Source: Lewinellaceae bacterium (lineage in GTDB: Bacteria > Bacteroidota > Bacteroidia > Chitinophagales > Saprospiraceae). Taken from it: DNA of 64,000 nt. The stretch is from the NCBI GenBank assembly GCA_016719605.1, contig JADJYW010000004.1, positions 1 through 64,000 of the forward strand, in the 5' to 3' direction. Below are positions 46,155-55,622 of this stretch, in pieces. The position numbers and the translations under genes were made by a program. The number at the start of each line of letters is the position of its first letter. Within the stretch, counting starts at the first letter, position 1. The notes beneath the pieces were generated by a model that made no database searches, was not told the origin of the DNA, and was given only the letters and a program-made list of their open reading frames with translations.

Positions 46155-48263
46155 CTACCGCTCGTATTCCACAAAATACATGGCCACTTCGCCCTTGTTT
46201 TTGGCGCTCAAACGGCCCCGATAGGTACAGGGAAATTGTGCTTTCACGGCCTGGTAGGTCGTTTCGGAAATGTTGATCTTGAGCGGCTCGCCGCCTTGTT
46301 CCAGGCGTGCCGCCGTGTTCACGGTGTCGCCCCAGATATCGTAGGCAAATTTGTGGCGGCCCACTACGCCCGCTACCACGGGGCCGGTGTGTATGCCGAT
46401 GCGCATTTCGAACAACGGTTTGCCGGCGGCCTTTTTTTGTTCCATAAGTATCTGGAGGCGGCACTGCATGGCAATAGCCGCCCGGACGACGTCCTGCGGG
46501 TGCGTGTCGTTGGCCATGGGCAAGCCGCCGGCGCACATGTAGGCATCGCCGATGGTTTTGATTTTTTCGAGGCCGAACTCATGCATGATGTTGTCGAAAA
46601 GGCTGAAACACTCGTCCAGCTCGGCAATCAGGATTTCGGAGGGCATCGTTTCGGCAATGGTGGTGAAACCTTTGAAATCGGTAAACATGACGGTGACGGA
46701 TTCGTAGCGCACGGGTTTGACGCGGGCATGGGCCTTGAGTTCGGCGGCGGTGGCGGCGGGCAGGATATTGGCCAACAGATCGTCGGCACGGCGACGCTCC
46801 TGTTCGATTGCATCGTTTTTGGCAGCGAGTTCGCGGTTGGCACGGGCACGCAGGCGGTTTCGACTAAAAAGCAAGGCCGCCAGAATGAGCAGCGCGAGCA
46901 CACCGGCGAGCGAAGCATACAGCTCCGTGCGCGAACGGGCGAGTTCGGATTGTTGCAGTTTCAGGTCGGCTTCTTGTTTTTTAAGTTGCTGTTTGCGCCT
47001 GTCATCCTCAAACAGCGCTTCTTTTTGTGCAAAAAAGCCGATCATCTTCTCATTCAGGTTCTTGTAGCGCACCTCATCGTACAGCGCGCGGTATTCGTAC
47101 GCTTTCCGAAAATTTCCCATAGCCGAATATACCTCCGCGAAATCTTTGTAGGCCCCCTGAAGAAATTTCTCGTCTCCGGTCTTCCGGGCAATCTGGAGGT
47201 ACCGACGCACATACTCTAACGAGTTTTTGTACTTGCCGTCCCGATAAAACACGTCGCCAATGGTGTTGTAGGTTTCCATGAGGCTGCTCTTGTCATCCAG
47301 ATCGAGGCATATTTTTTCTGCCAGGCGCAGATACTGCAAGGCGATGGAGTAGTTGCCGAGGTGTTTGTGCGCATCGCCGAGGTTGATGAACACATTGGAC
47401 TGGCCGGGCAGGTCGTCCAACTGTTTCCAGATATCCAGCGCACGCAGGTAGTACGACACGGCAGTCTGGGAAGAATCCACTTCGTCGAGGGCATTGGCGT
47501 AGTCCGAGTAGGCTTCGGCAAGGCGCACGGGGTCGCTCTGTTGCTCGCGCATTTTCAGGGCCTTCCTGTACCAGAGGCGGGCATCCTCGTACAGGTCAAG
47601 CTCGAAGCGGACATGGCCCAGTTGCGTGTACACTTTGGCGGTGCCGTCGAGGTCTTTTCGGGCTTCCAGGATCATGCGGGCCTGGGTCAAGAATTCATTG
47701 GCATCGTTGTAAAGCCCCATCTCCATATACGCTCCGGCTATGTTGAAGTGGGCGCGGGCGATCCGCACGGTATCGTTCAGCGGCTCCAGCAGGCGCAGGT
47801 TTTCTTTGTGCAGCACAATCGCAGAATCGAGACGTCCCGACATTTCGTAGAGCACCGCCAGGTTGTTCAGCGTATTGGTGATATCGTTGATGTTGCCCAG
47901 ACTTTGACGCTGGGACAGTGCTTTACGATAATAAGATTGTGCCTGCTCCCAGTTTCCGCGCAATTCTTCCACCACCCCCAGCCCGTTCCACGCAGCGGCT
48001 TCGCCCCGAAGGAATTTCAGGCGTTGCGCCAGCGCGACGGCCTCGCGCAGTTTCTGCTCGGCCTCATCGGTACGGGTTTCGTTGATTTCCCAGGCGTAAT
48101 CGGTCAGCAGCAACACGCGGCTGGTGTCTTCCGTACCTTTGGCGAGCAGGCGGGCCAGAGAGTCGGCTACTTGCGCACGGGCAACCGGGCCGTACAGCAG
48201 CAACGCCCCTGCCAAAAGCAGGGCGACGATGTGTTTGTGTATGCGAAAATGCCGGCGCTCCAT
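46155..48263 (-). CDS. TPR-containing class III adenylate/guanylate cyclase
   Basis: 702 residues. Signal peptide (about 14-30), then seven or eight tetratricopeptide repeats (about 60-410, e.g. 'AAAWNGLGVVEELRGNWEQA', 'DTVRIARAHFNIAGAYMEMG'), a coiled linker, TM near 446-466, a second coiled coil and a C-terminal class III cyclase domain (about 525-700). In the cyclase, 'VTVMFTDFKGFTTIAE' carries the first metal Asp, 'KTIGDAYMCAGG' the second, and 'DIWGDTVNTAARLEQGG' the transition-state region. The periplasmic TPR part probably senses a ligand or protein. Product specificity (cAMP or cGMP) is not decided here. Confidence 0.92.
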   Translation of the reverse strand: MERRHFRIHKHIVALLLAGALLLYGPVARAQVADSLARLLAKGTEDTSRVLLLTDYAWEINETRTDEAEQKLREAVALAQRLKFLRGEAAAWNGLGVVEELRGNWEQAQSYYRKALSQRQSLGNINDITNTLNNLAVLYEMSGRLDSAIVLHKENLRLLEPLNDTVRIARAHFNIAGAYMEMGLYNDANEFLTQARMILEARKDLDGTAKVYTQLGHVRFELDLYEDARLWYRKALKMREQQSDPVRLAEAYSDYANALDEVDSSQTAVSYYLRALDIWKQLDDLPGQSNVFINLGDAHKHLGNYSIALQYLRLAEKICLDLDDKSSLMETYNTIGDVFYRDGKYKNSLEYVRRYLQIARKTGDEKFLQGAYKDFAEVYSAMGNFRKAYEYRALYDEVRYKNLNEKMIGFFAQKEALFEDDRRKQQLKKQEADLKLQQSELARSRTELYASLAGVLALLILAALLFSRNRLRARANRELAAKNDAIEQERRRADDLLANILPAATAAELKAHARVKPVRYESVTVMFTDFKGFTTIAETMPSEILIAELDECFSLFDNIMHEFGLEKIKTIGDAYMCAGGLPMANDTHPQDVVRAAIAMQCRLQILMEQKKAAGKPLFEMRIGIHTGPVVAGVVGRHKFAYDIWGDTVNTAARLEQGGEPLKINISETTYQAVKAQFPCTYRGRLSAKNKGEVAMYFVEYER

Positions 48264-48376
48264 AATTCAGGGGGGAAAAGTACGGTGTTCGGGCGGCAGG
48301 GGAACGAAGCCGGGGCCTTTTTCAGCCAATGCAAGCCGATGGATCGCCCAACAGCCCTGTGCTTGGCGTTTCTCCG

Positions 48377-48384
48377 TAGTTTTG
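48377..48384 (+). promoter_or_regulatory. -7 promoter box TAGTTTTG
   Basis: TAnnTTTG match about 110 nt upstream of the secreted-protein gene at 48494. Confidence 0.4.
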
Positions 48385-48493
48385 CGCCGGTATTTTGTGA
48401 AAATCTTTTTTCCGCTCCCGGCGTTGTTTGTGTGTGTGCCGCTGCCATGCGCAGCAAAACATCTGTTTCGTTTTTAATTCCTAAATGCTTATG

Positions 48494-49780
48494 TCCATGA
48501 TTCGTCGTATCGTTCTTGTTTTTGCGCTGTTTGTTTGCGCACTTTCCCAGACCCATGCAGCCTACATACTGCTCCCCATGGATGAAAATAACCAGGGCGA
48601 TCACCTGAAAGCCTATGGCATTACCTACTGGGTGCTTGCGCAAGGCGTGGAAGGCTACTGGCTGCTGAACTACCGGGGCGGCAGTTTTGCTTTCCCGTAC
48701 ACCTCCGTCTTTGAACGCGAATGCAAAGTCCGCGGAGTGAAATTTGAAGTGATCGCCGACGCACAGTTTGCCGCCATCCAGAACGAAATTCTGAACCCGG
48801 AGGTGAACATGGATGTCATCAAATTAGAAAAAGCCCCGAAAATCGCGGTCTATTCACCCGATAAAAACGAAAAAGGCGAAATGATCCAGCCCTGGGATGA
48901 TGCCGTCACGCTGGTACTCTCCTACGCTGAAATCCCGTACGATGTAATTTACGACACGGAAGTGCTTCAGGGCAAATTGCTGGAATACGACTGGCTGCAC
49001 CTGCACCACGAGGACTTCACCGGCCAGTACGGCAAGTTTTACGCCAGCCAGAGCAACCAGCCCTGGTACCGCGACCACGTCCGCATGATGGAAAGCCTCG
49101 CGCGCGAAAACGGCTTCAGCAAGGTGAGTCAACTCAAACTCGCCGTGGCAAAAAAAATCTCGGAGTACGTCGCCGGTGGCGGATTCATGTTCGCCATGTG
49201 TTCGGCTACCGACACCTACGATATCGCTCTGGCCGCCGAAGGGGTGGATATCTGCGCCGATATGTACGACGGCGATGCTGCCGACCCGAATGCCCAAAGC
49301 AAACTTGATTTCTCCAAAACCCTCGCTTTTCAAAATTTTCAGCTCATTCGCGACCCGCTCACCTACGAGCACTCCTCCATAGACCACAACCTCGGCCGAA
49401 ACGTAAACCCCGAACAAGACTATTTTACCCTGTTCGATTTTTCCGCCAAATGGGATCCCGTGCCCACCATGCTGACACAAAACCATACCCGGACGGTGAA
49501 GGGCTTCATGGGCCAGAGCACAGCGTTTCTTAAAAATACCATCAAGTCCAACGTACTCACCATGGGCGAAAACAAACCCGCCAACGAGGCCCGGTATATC
49601 CACGGTACCTACGGTTTCGGGTTCTTCACTTTTTATGGCGGGCACGACCCGGAGGACTATAAACACTACGTTGGCGACCCGCCCACCGATCTCGCGCTGC
49701 ACCCCACCTCACCAGGCTACCGCCTGATTCTCAACAATATCCTGTTTCCGGCGGCCAAGAAAAAACACCAAAAAACGTAG
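48494..49780 (+). CDS. Conserved secreted protein, ThuA/amidotransferase-like fold
   Basis: About 428 residues with signal peptide 'IRRIVLVFALFVCALSQTHA'. Opening 'YILLPMDENNQGDHLKAYGI' and 'WLLNYRGGSFAFPY' is a block that I recall from many Bacteroidota proteins labelled 'asparagine synthetase B'. That name is unlikely: there is no N-terminal Cys nucleophile or ATP-pyrophosphatase motif. The middle ('VAGGGFMFAMCSATDTYDIA') has a Gly-Gly-Gly then Cys elbow like ThuA or class I amidotransferase-like domains, and 'GFGFFTFYGGHDPEDYKHY' carries a conserved His. Function unknown. Start at 48494 or 48485 (three residues longer). Confidence 0.82.
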   Translation, partial: SMIRRIVLVFALFVCALSQTHAAYILLPMDENNQGDHLKAYGITYWVLAQGVEGYWLLNYRGGSFAFPYTSVFERECKVRGVKFEVIADAQFAAIQNEILNPEVNMDVIKLEKAPKIAVYSPDKNEKGEMIQPWDDAVTLVLSYAEIPYDVIYDTEVLQGKLLEYDWLHLHHEDFTGQYGKFYASQSNQPWYRDHVRMMESLARENGFSKVSQLKLAVAKKISEYVAGGGFMFAMCSATDTYDIALAAEGVDICADMYDGDAADPNAQSKLDFSKTLAFQNFQLIRDPLTYEHSSIDHNLGRNVNPEQDYFTLFDFSAKWDPVPTMLTQNHTRTVKGFMGQSTAFLKNTIKSNVLTMGENKPANEARYIHGTYGFGFFTFYGGHDPEDYKHYVGDPPTDLALHPTSPGYRLILNNILFPAAKKKHQKT

Positions 49781-49784
49781 ACCC

Positions 49785-51086
49785 CTACTCTTGTTCCCCA
49801 CGGTGCATCAGCCACAACGTGAAAAACAAGTACCAGGCCACGCCCATGGCGGTCTCTATCGTATACTCCACCAGAAAAGAGGTAAAAACCATCACCTGAA
49901 ATGCGAAAAACGGGTAGCCCCGGTGCCGCCCACCGGCAAACAACGGATACAGAAATGCCGCCATGCTGAACGCCAGACCTAACAATCCGGTGCCGGCGAG
50001 TATGTACACAAATTGATTGTGCGGCAATTTCGGCGAGTCCCGGTATCCGGGAAAATGCCCGGCCAGCATCTGTTCGGTTTCGGTGCGCAAATCGCCGGCG
50101 CCGGCGCCCAACACAGGATGTTTTTGCCAGATCAACCAACCGGTTTGCAGGGATATCCAGCGTTCGGAATCCGAATAGGTCGCTCCTTCCATAGCCTGGT
50201 AGCGTTGCCAGTCGTACACGGTATACGCCCATTTCTGTTTCAAACTGGGCAATGTATGGATCGCGCCCCAGAGCAACACGCCACCCAGCGCCACCATCCC
50301 CAGCAACGTACCCCAGCGCCGGAAAAGCCATGCCCAACGCAGGGCGACGAACAAGGCCGCCGCATAAAGCGCCGCCAGCCCACTGCGCACGGCCAAAAAG
50401 TGCATAAAGCCGAACAAAAACAGCACAAGCAACCCCAGCACGCTCCGCTCCCAGGTATAGCGCCAGACAAATCGCAGGCGCCAGAGCCAGGCGCCTGCCA
50501 GCGTGGCAGTGGCCGCCAGCAGACTGAAGCGGATATGGTTGCGCGGGACCGGCATCGGGCGGCCCTGCTGCATGACTTGTAGGATTTCCGGTTGGTTCAA
50601 GAAAAAATTGACCACCACGCCGATACTCAGTCCGGCAACTACCCACACCAGCAGGTACAGCACCAGCCGAATCTGGCGTTCGCGCAGCGGAGGCAGGTTG
50701 GCAAATGCCCACGGCAATACCAAAAAAGGCAGCCGTACCCGTACCCGCTCCAACCAGTAGTCGTGATCAGCCGACCAGAGGCCGCTCACCATTGGCACAA
50801 ACAACAAAAGCAACAAAATAGCGAGCGCCGGCTGCCGGAACAAATTGAAAAACGACCGGAACAAAATTCGCCGAACCCGGGCGCCGGGCGCCGGGTGTGC
50901 CGTCCGGTCGGTACGCGCCAACTGCCAAAAGGCGGTAAATACCAGGCCCCACATGGATATTGCCAGCAAAAACGGCGAAAGCGGCATGCTGACCACCAGC
51001 AAAACTGCAAAAAACACCGTGCTGTCTTCGGGCGCAAAAGCGCCGAAAGCCCAGGCCCGGGTTTTATCTTTGAACTGTGTTGCCAT
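49785..51086 (-). CDS. O-antigen ligase/polymerase family membrane protein
   Basis: 433 residues with about ten TM segments and the large periplasmic loop before the last TMs containing 'HPVLGAGAGDLRTETEQMLA' and 'KLPHNQFVYILAGTGLLGL', the Wzy_C/WaaL motif with the catalytic-type Arg and His. Such proteins ligate O-antigen to lipid A-core or polymerise it. The ATG at 51086 was chosen because the promoter TACCTTTG lies at 51123-51130; a longer open frame runs through it. Divergent from a glycosyltransferase, which fits a glycan-related locus. Confidence 0.87.
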   Translation of the reverse strand: MATQFKDKTRAWAFGAFAPEDSTVFFAVLLVVSMPLSPFLLAISMWGLVFTAFWQLARTDRTAHPAPGARVRRILFRSFFNLFRQPALAILLLLLFVPMVSGLWSADHDYWLERVRVRLPFLVLPWAFANLPPLRERQIRLVLYLLVWVVAGLSIGVVVNFFLNQPEILQVMQQGRPMPVPRNHIRFSLLAATATLAGAWLWRLRFVWRYTWERSVLGLLVLFLFGFMHFLAVRSGLAALYAAALFVALRWAWLFRRWGTLLGMVALGGVLLWGAIHTLPSLKQKWAYTVYDWQRYQAMEGATYSDSERWISLQTGWLIWQKHPVLGAGAGDLRTETEQMLAGHFPGYRDSPKLPHNQFVYILAGTGLLGLAFSMAAFLYPLFAGGRHRGYPFFAFQVMVFTSFLVEYTIETAMGVAWYLFFTLWLMHRGEQE

Positions 51087-51122
51087 AGATGCGGGTATGT
51101 GTTTGGCCCATCCCGTTTCCGG

Positions 51123-51130
51123 CAAAGGTA
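51123..51130 (-). promoter_or_regulatory. -7 promoter box TACCTTTG for the O-antigen ligase
   Basis: Minus-strand TAnnTTTG match 36 nt upstream of the ATG at 51086. Confidence 0.55.
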
Positions 51131-51160
51131 GAAGCCCTGACCCGATTGGGCGAACTTCTC

Positions 51161-51168
51161 TACTTTTG
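51161..51168 (+). promoter_or_regulatory. -7 promoter box TACTTTTG for the glycosyltransferase
   Basis: TAnnTTTG match 54 nt upstream of the ATG at 51223; only 30 bp separate it from the opposing box. Confidence 0.55.
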
Positions 51169-51222
51169 CACCAAATACAGCACCCGGAAAACCCGCAGAT
51201 AGGCTTTAAATACCCGCCAGAC

Positions 51223-52119
51223 ATGCTGAACGAAATACAAAAACATCTCAAATCGTTGGACAAACCCTATCGCTTCTCGGTGCTCATCCCCACCTGGAAC
51301 AACCTGGAATACCTGCAACTGTGCATAGCAGCCATTCGCCGGCACTCCACCTTTACGCACCAGATTATCGTACACGTCAATGAAGGGAAAGACGGCACGC
51401 TGGCCTGGCTGGCGGAGCAACCCGACGTGGATTACACCTGGAGTAAAGAAAATATCGGCGTCTGCTACGGCTTGAATATCGCCCGCGTCCTGTGCAAGGC
51501 CAACTACATTTGCTACCTGAACGACGACATGTATGTACTGCCGGAGTGGGACAAGTACCTGTGGGAGGAAGTTGAAAAAATCGGACATCCGATGTTTCTC
51601 CTGTCCGGTACGGCTATCGAACCAACCGATACCGGGAACCCCTGCGTACTGGTTCGGGATTTTGGCGACAGCCCGCAGCACCTGAAGGAGGCGCAATTGC
51701 TCGCGGAATACCGCGCTCTGGAAAAGGGCGACTGGGCGGGCAGCACCTGGCCCCCGATCGTACTGCACCGGGATTTGTGGGACCTGGTCGGTGGCCTGAG
51801 CATCGAGTTTTCGCCCGGCATGTACTCCGATCCGGATTTGTCCATGAAACTATGGGAGGCAGGCGTGCGGTATTTCAAAGGCCTCGGGCAAAGCAGGGTT
51901 TACCACTTTGGCTCCAGGTCCACCAAACGCAAGCGAATGAACCGCGGACGGGACAAGTTTCTGCTGAAATGGGGCGTTAGCAGCCGCATTTTTACCAACA
52001 AATACCTGCGGCGCGGGGCGCCCTTCGCCGGAGCCTTGGAAATGCCCGAGATACCGGCCGCAGATCGCTACAAAAGTGCGCTGAAACGTATCCTGTATGC
52101 CATGCGGCGCGTGCGGTAG
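51223..52119 (+). CDS. Family 2 glycosyltransferase
   Basis: 298 residues, soluble GT-A fold. 'RFSVLIPTWNNLEYLQLCI' is the nucleotide-sugar-binding start, 'YICYLNDDMYVLPEWDKYL' the DxD-equivalent metal site, and 'GMYSDPDLSMKLWEAGVRYF' the acceptor-side acidic motif. The basic C-terminal tail ('KSALKRILYAMRRVR') may contact the membrane. Probably adds a sugar to lipid-linked glycans, together with the divergent O-antigen ligase. The donor sugar cannot be predicted. Confidence 0.88.
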   Translation: MLNEIQKHLKSLDKPYRFSVLIPTWNNLEYLQLCIAAIRRHSTFTHQIIVHVNEGKDGTLAWLAEQPDVDYTWSKENIGVCYGLNIARVLCKANYICYLNDDMYVLPEWDKYLWEEVEKIGHPMFLLSGTAIEPTDTGNPCVLVRDFGDSPQHLKEAQLLAEYRALEKGDWAGSTWPPIVLHRDLWDLVGGLSIEFSPGMYSDPDLSMKLWEAGVRYFKGLGQSRVYHFGSRSTKRKRMNRGRDKFLLKWGVSSRIFTNKYLRRGAPFAGALEMPEIPAADRYKSALKRILYAMRRVR

Positions 52120-52190
52120 CCACCGCCAAGAGCCGCCAAAGGTAATACTAACTTCATATTGGCTTAACGAGCCGCTGCGCGTGCGGGGCC

Positions 52191-52198
52191 TACCTTTG
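52191..52198 (+). promoter_or_regulatory. -7 promoter box TACCTTTG
   Basis: TAnnTTTG match 184 nt upstream of the LpxH-like gene; the long leader between has no recognised structure. Confidence 0.4.
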
Positions 52199-52382
52199 TG
52201 TGGCCAACAGGCATAACAACCATGTATTTGCTCCCGCGCCACACTTCCGCTACACATTCTCCTTTCGGTCGCTCGATCTGCAAGCCCCGGCGCTCGCCCA
52301 ATACGCTTCAGACTTTTCTTCGAATGGTACGCCGGCGCGGGCTTTTGAATCCACTATTGCGCAACATAGAAACCGCCAAACC

Positions 52383-53245
52383 ATGAAACGAGCGCTCGAT
52401 ATCGTCATCCTGTCGGACATTCACCTCGGCACTTACGGCTGCCATGCCCGCGAGTTGCACAACTACCTGAAAAGCATCAATCCAAAAACACTGGTGCTTA
52501 ATGGCGACATCTTCGATATCTGGTACTTCAAAAAAAGCTATTTCCCGAAAGAACACCTCGAAGTGGTGCGCCGGATTATGAAAATGGCTGTGGACGGCAC
52601 CAAGGTTTATTACCTCACCGGCAACCACGACGACATGCTGCGCAAGTTCGGGGAAATTTCCCTCGGGCTGGTTCATTTGCGCAACAAACTGATTTTTCAG
52701 GTTGACGGCAAAACGCACTGGGTGTTTCACGGCGACGTATTCGACGCCAGTATCCAGCGTGCCCGTTGGCTGGCCCGCCTCGGCGGCGAGGGCTACGACC
52801 TGCTCATCCGCATCAATCGTATGATTAACGGCACCCGCCGTTTGTTTGGCTTTGCACCCGTATCGTTTGCCTCCAGGGTAAAAAATCGGTCAAAGGCGCC
52901 GTCAAGTATATCAGCGATTTTGAGGATACTGCCATCCAATTGGCGGCCGAAAAAGGATACGACTATGTGGTGTGCGGCCACATCCACCGCCCGCAGATGC
53001 GCGAAGTGACTGCCGAAAACGGCAAAAAAGTAATTTACATGAACAGCGGCGACTGGGTGGAGCACCTCACGGCCCTCGAATTTGCCGACGGCAAATGGGG
53101 TATTTACCAATACGACGCAACGGAGTTTGACGTGGTCAGCCCACTGCTTCAGGTACGCGAACAAGAATCGAAAATATACACCCTCAAACGCGACGAAGTG
53201 TTGCCCGATATGAGTGCCGGGCTGGCGGCCATGGAGGCCCTCTGA
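52383..53245 (+). CDS. LpxH-like UDP-2,3-diacylglucosamine diphosphatase (one-base frameshift)
   Basis: Calcineurin-like phosphoesterase with the full metal-binding set: 'ILSDIHLG' , 'LNGDIFDIWYF', 'YLTGNHDDMLR', 'VFHGDVFD' and, after the break, 'VVCGHIHRP'. Adding one A to the A6 run at 52880-52885 joins 'FASRVKK' to 'SVKGAVKYISDFEDTAIQLA', giving about 287 residues. Such proteins hydrolyse UDP-diacylglucosamine to lipid X in lipid A synthesis, or related substrates. It neighbours glycan genes. A terminator lies 127 nt downstream. Confidence 0.88.
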
Positions 53246-53371
53246 TGGCGCAAATCCGGGTTCAGAACCTTGAAAAATATTGCCGCCTATGCGGTACAGC
53301 CGGAGTGGACAGGTTACAGAAAATTGCGCTCCGGTTCTTTTGTCAGTAGTTTTTGCTTCATAAAATGCAGG

Positions 53372-53416
53372 CAGGAGTCATTCCGAAAGGGGAGTGGCTC
53401 CTGTTTTTGTTTTTTG
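53372..53416 (+). terminator. Rho-independent terminator
   Basis: Stem CAGGAG...CTCCTG with inner CA/TG and TCC/GGG pairs and a GAAA loop, followed by TTTTTGTTTTTT. Ends the LpxH-like transcript. The remainder of 53246-53371 shows a weak CCGGAG/CTCCGG inverted repeat only. Confidence 0.75.
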
Positions 53417-53471
53417 GGGGATAAGCGAGTATCTGCCCCTCGCCATTCGTCCCTTGCCTCTTGCCATTTGT

Positions 53472-53479
53472 TACCTTTG
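53472..53479 (+). promoter_or_regulatory. -7 promoter box TACCTTTG, 4 nt before ATG (leaderless)
   Basis: The box ends at 53479 and the nuclease ATG begins at 53484; the transcript probably starts at the ATG. Confidence 0.6.
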
Positions 53480-53483
53480 CCTC

Positions 53484-55622
53484 ATGCCACCCGAAGCCGC
53501 ACCACTCCTCTACCGCGAACTTGTCCGCATCGCTGCGCACCCCGACTGGCGCGCGCGCGAGCAGGTATCGGCACTGTCTACCCTGCTGGAACGGTTGTTT
53601 TTTGAAGCCACCAAACAGGAACAACTGGCGTTCAGCACCTTGTTTGCGCGGATCAGCTACGCCGGACACCAGTATCAGTTTCAGCCCGATACCCTGCGGG
53701 TGATTCACCAGTTTCGGCGGGTGGCAGCGCGAGTGCGGGCCGGACAGGCGAGTGCAACTGTCCGCGACGTGCGACTCGGCGTGCAGGCCATCGCCGAAAC
53801 CGTGCTGATCGTGTGCCAAACCGCCATACCGACCGAGGTACTGGAACACCTGCCCGCCGAGGGCGAGTGGCGCTTTGATCCGCCCGATATTTGGGACTTC
53901 AAGGCCCGCGCCCGTGTGGTGGCGGTGCGCGACGAGCCGGAACAGGAATGCCTCATCGCGTACGACGACGAAAATCCCGGCCAGCCCGTGCGCGTGCGGT
54001 ACAACCTGCCCGACCGCAACGACAGCTTCACCCCAACGATCCGACTGCTGCGCACGGTGTTCGGATTTCCAGTCACGCTCAACCTGCTGGAGGTAGACGT
54101 GGATGCGCAGGGCCACTACCGCCCGCGGGTGTTTGTGGTGGAACCGGATTACCTGGTGGACGTGTCGGCGGTTTCCGAATGTTTCAAAGCCGACGGGGCA
54201 CAACCGCTGGCGTATTTAGTCAAAAAATTCTTGCCCTACGAGTCCACGCCCGCCATGCTTCTGGGCAATATAGCCAACCATTTCCTCGACCGCCTGCTGA
54301 ACGAACCCACGGCGCCCTTTCCCGATTTGCTGCGCGAAACCTTTCGCCTCTACCCGTTCGTGTATGCGCCGATGAAAGACACCGAGGTGCGTGAAATTTC
54401 CAATAAGGCCCAAAAACACTACCTGAATTTGAAAATGATGGCCCAATCGGGACTTGCCCAGCAGCAGATCGAACCCGAAAACTGTGTGCTGGAACCCACG
54501 TTTTACAGCGAACAGTACGGCCTGCAAGGGCGGCTCGACCTGTTTTACCGTACCGATACACGCGCTGCCATCGTGGAACTCAAAAGTGGCAGCGCGTACC
54601 GACCCAACAGTTACGGTATTTCGCGCAGCCATTTCACCCAAACCCTGCTCTACGACCTGCTTGTGCGTTCGGTATTCGGCTCCGCCACCGACCCCGCCAA
54701 GTACATCCTGTATTCCGGCGCCGACGTACAAGCCCTGCGTTTTGCGCCCACCGTGGCGCCCGAACAATGGGAGGCCCTGCAGGTGCGCAACCACCTCGTG
54801 GGCATCGAGCGGTTGCTGACTCGCATTCGTCCGGGCGATCTCGATGTGCCGCTGCTCCAGCGCCTGCGCGCCGACAAATCCGATTCCCGCGACTTTTTGG
54901 CCCGCGATTTCGGCGTGTTCGAAGCGGCCTACGGCAAACTGAGTCCACTGGAAAAAAAATATTTCAACGCCTTTGCCGGGTTTATCGCCCGCGAGCAGTG
55001 GTTGGCCAAAGTGGGTGAGGAAAACAGCGACGCGCTCAACGGCAACGCCGCCTTGTGGCGCAGCAGTTTTTCGGAAAAACAGGAGGCATTCGCCATTCTC
55101 AGCCACCTCGAAATCGCCGACAACCGCGCCGATCAGCCCGACCCCGCCATCGTTTTCCGCAAAACAGAAAAAACCAACCCACTGGCCAATTTCCGCGTGG
55201 GCGATATCGCCGTGCTTTATCCCGCCGATTCGGAGGACGATACCGTGCTGGATCACCAGGTCATCAAATGCACCATTGTCGAACTCGGCCCCGGCCAAGT
55301 AGCCGTTCAGTTGCGCTACCGCCAGTTCAACCTCAAACCCTTCGCTACCGGCAGCCTGTGGAATCTGGAGCCGGATATGCTGGACACCGGTTTTGCGGCC
55401 ATGTACCGGGGGCTGTTCGAGTGGGCGAGTGCGGAGACGGGGGTGCGGGAGTGGGTGATGACCATTGGCCTGCCGCGAGTCAACCCCACCCCTAACCCCT
55501 CCCCCAAAGGGGAGGGGGACTACATTAAGCATATCGGAAAGGACTCAGTTGAGCAAGAGAAAAAGATTGGTTCTTATGATCAACCACAGATGACTACGGA
55601 TGCCGGGAGGTGGAAGTTTTGA
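53484..55622 (+). CDS. Dna2-like nuclease-helicase, nuclease half (truncated by element)
   Basis: 712 residues from a leaderless-type ATG. Residues 330-450 hold a PD-(D/E)XK nuclease like Dna2/Cas4/RecB: Asp352 in GRLDLFY, then Glu365 and Lys367 in 'AIVELKSG'. The N-terminal 330 residues and a stretch of about 200 after the nuclease lack recognisable motifs and are probably helicase-linking and OB-like parts ('VGDIAVLYPADSEDD'). The natural protein ends near 'MTIGLPRV'; beyond it the frame enters the inverted repeat ('NPTPNPSPKGEG') and stops in the DUF559 element, overlapping the next ORF by 13 bases. A single missing base in 55580-55622 would fuse both ORFs into one protein of about 1309 residues. 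Confidence 0.85.
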   Translation: MPPEAAPLLYRELVRIAAHPDWRAREQVSALSTLLERLFFEATKQEQLAFSTLFARISYAGHQYQFQPDTLRVIHQFRRVAARVRAGQASATVRDVRLGVQAIAETVLIVCQTAIPTEVLEHLPAEGEWRFDPPDIWDFKARARVVAVRDEPEQECLIAYDDENPGQPVRVRYNLPDRNDSFTPTIRLLRTVFGFPVTLNLLEVDVDAQGHYRPRVFVVEPDYLVDVSAVSECFKADGAQPLAYLVKKFLPYESTPAMLLGNIANHFLDRLLNEPTAPFPDLLRETFRLYPFVYAPMKDTEVREISNKAQKHYLNLKMMAQSGLAQQQIEPENCVLEPTFYSEQYGLQGRLDLFYRTDTRAAIVELKSGSAYRPNSYGISRSHFTQTLLYDLLVRSVFGSATDPAKYILYSGADVQALRFAPTVAPEQWEALQVRNHLVGIERLLTRIRPGDLDVPLLQRLRADKSDSRDFLARDFGVFEAAYGKLSPLEKKYFNAFAGFIAREQWLAKVGEENSDALNGNAALWRSSFSEKQEAFAILSHLEIADNRADQPDPAIVFRKTEKTNPLANFRVGDIAVLYPADSEDDTVLDHQVIKCTIVELGPGQVAVQLRYRQFNLKPFATGSLWNLEPDMLDTGFAAMYRGLFEWASAETGVREWVMTIGLPRVNPTPNPSPKGEGDYIKHIGKDSVEQEKKIGSYDQPQMTTDAGRWKF
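55481..55523 (+). repeat. Left inverted repeat of the DUF559 element
   Basis: CAACCCCACCCCTAACCCC then CTCCCCCAAAGGGGAGGGGG and ACTAC. Partner of 55994-56036. Confidence 0.85.
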
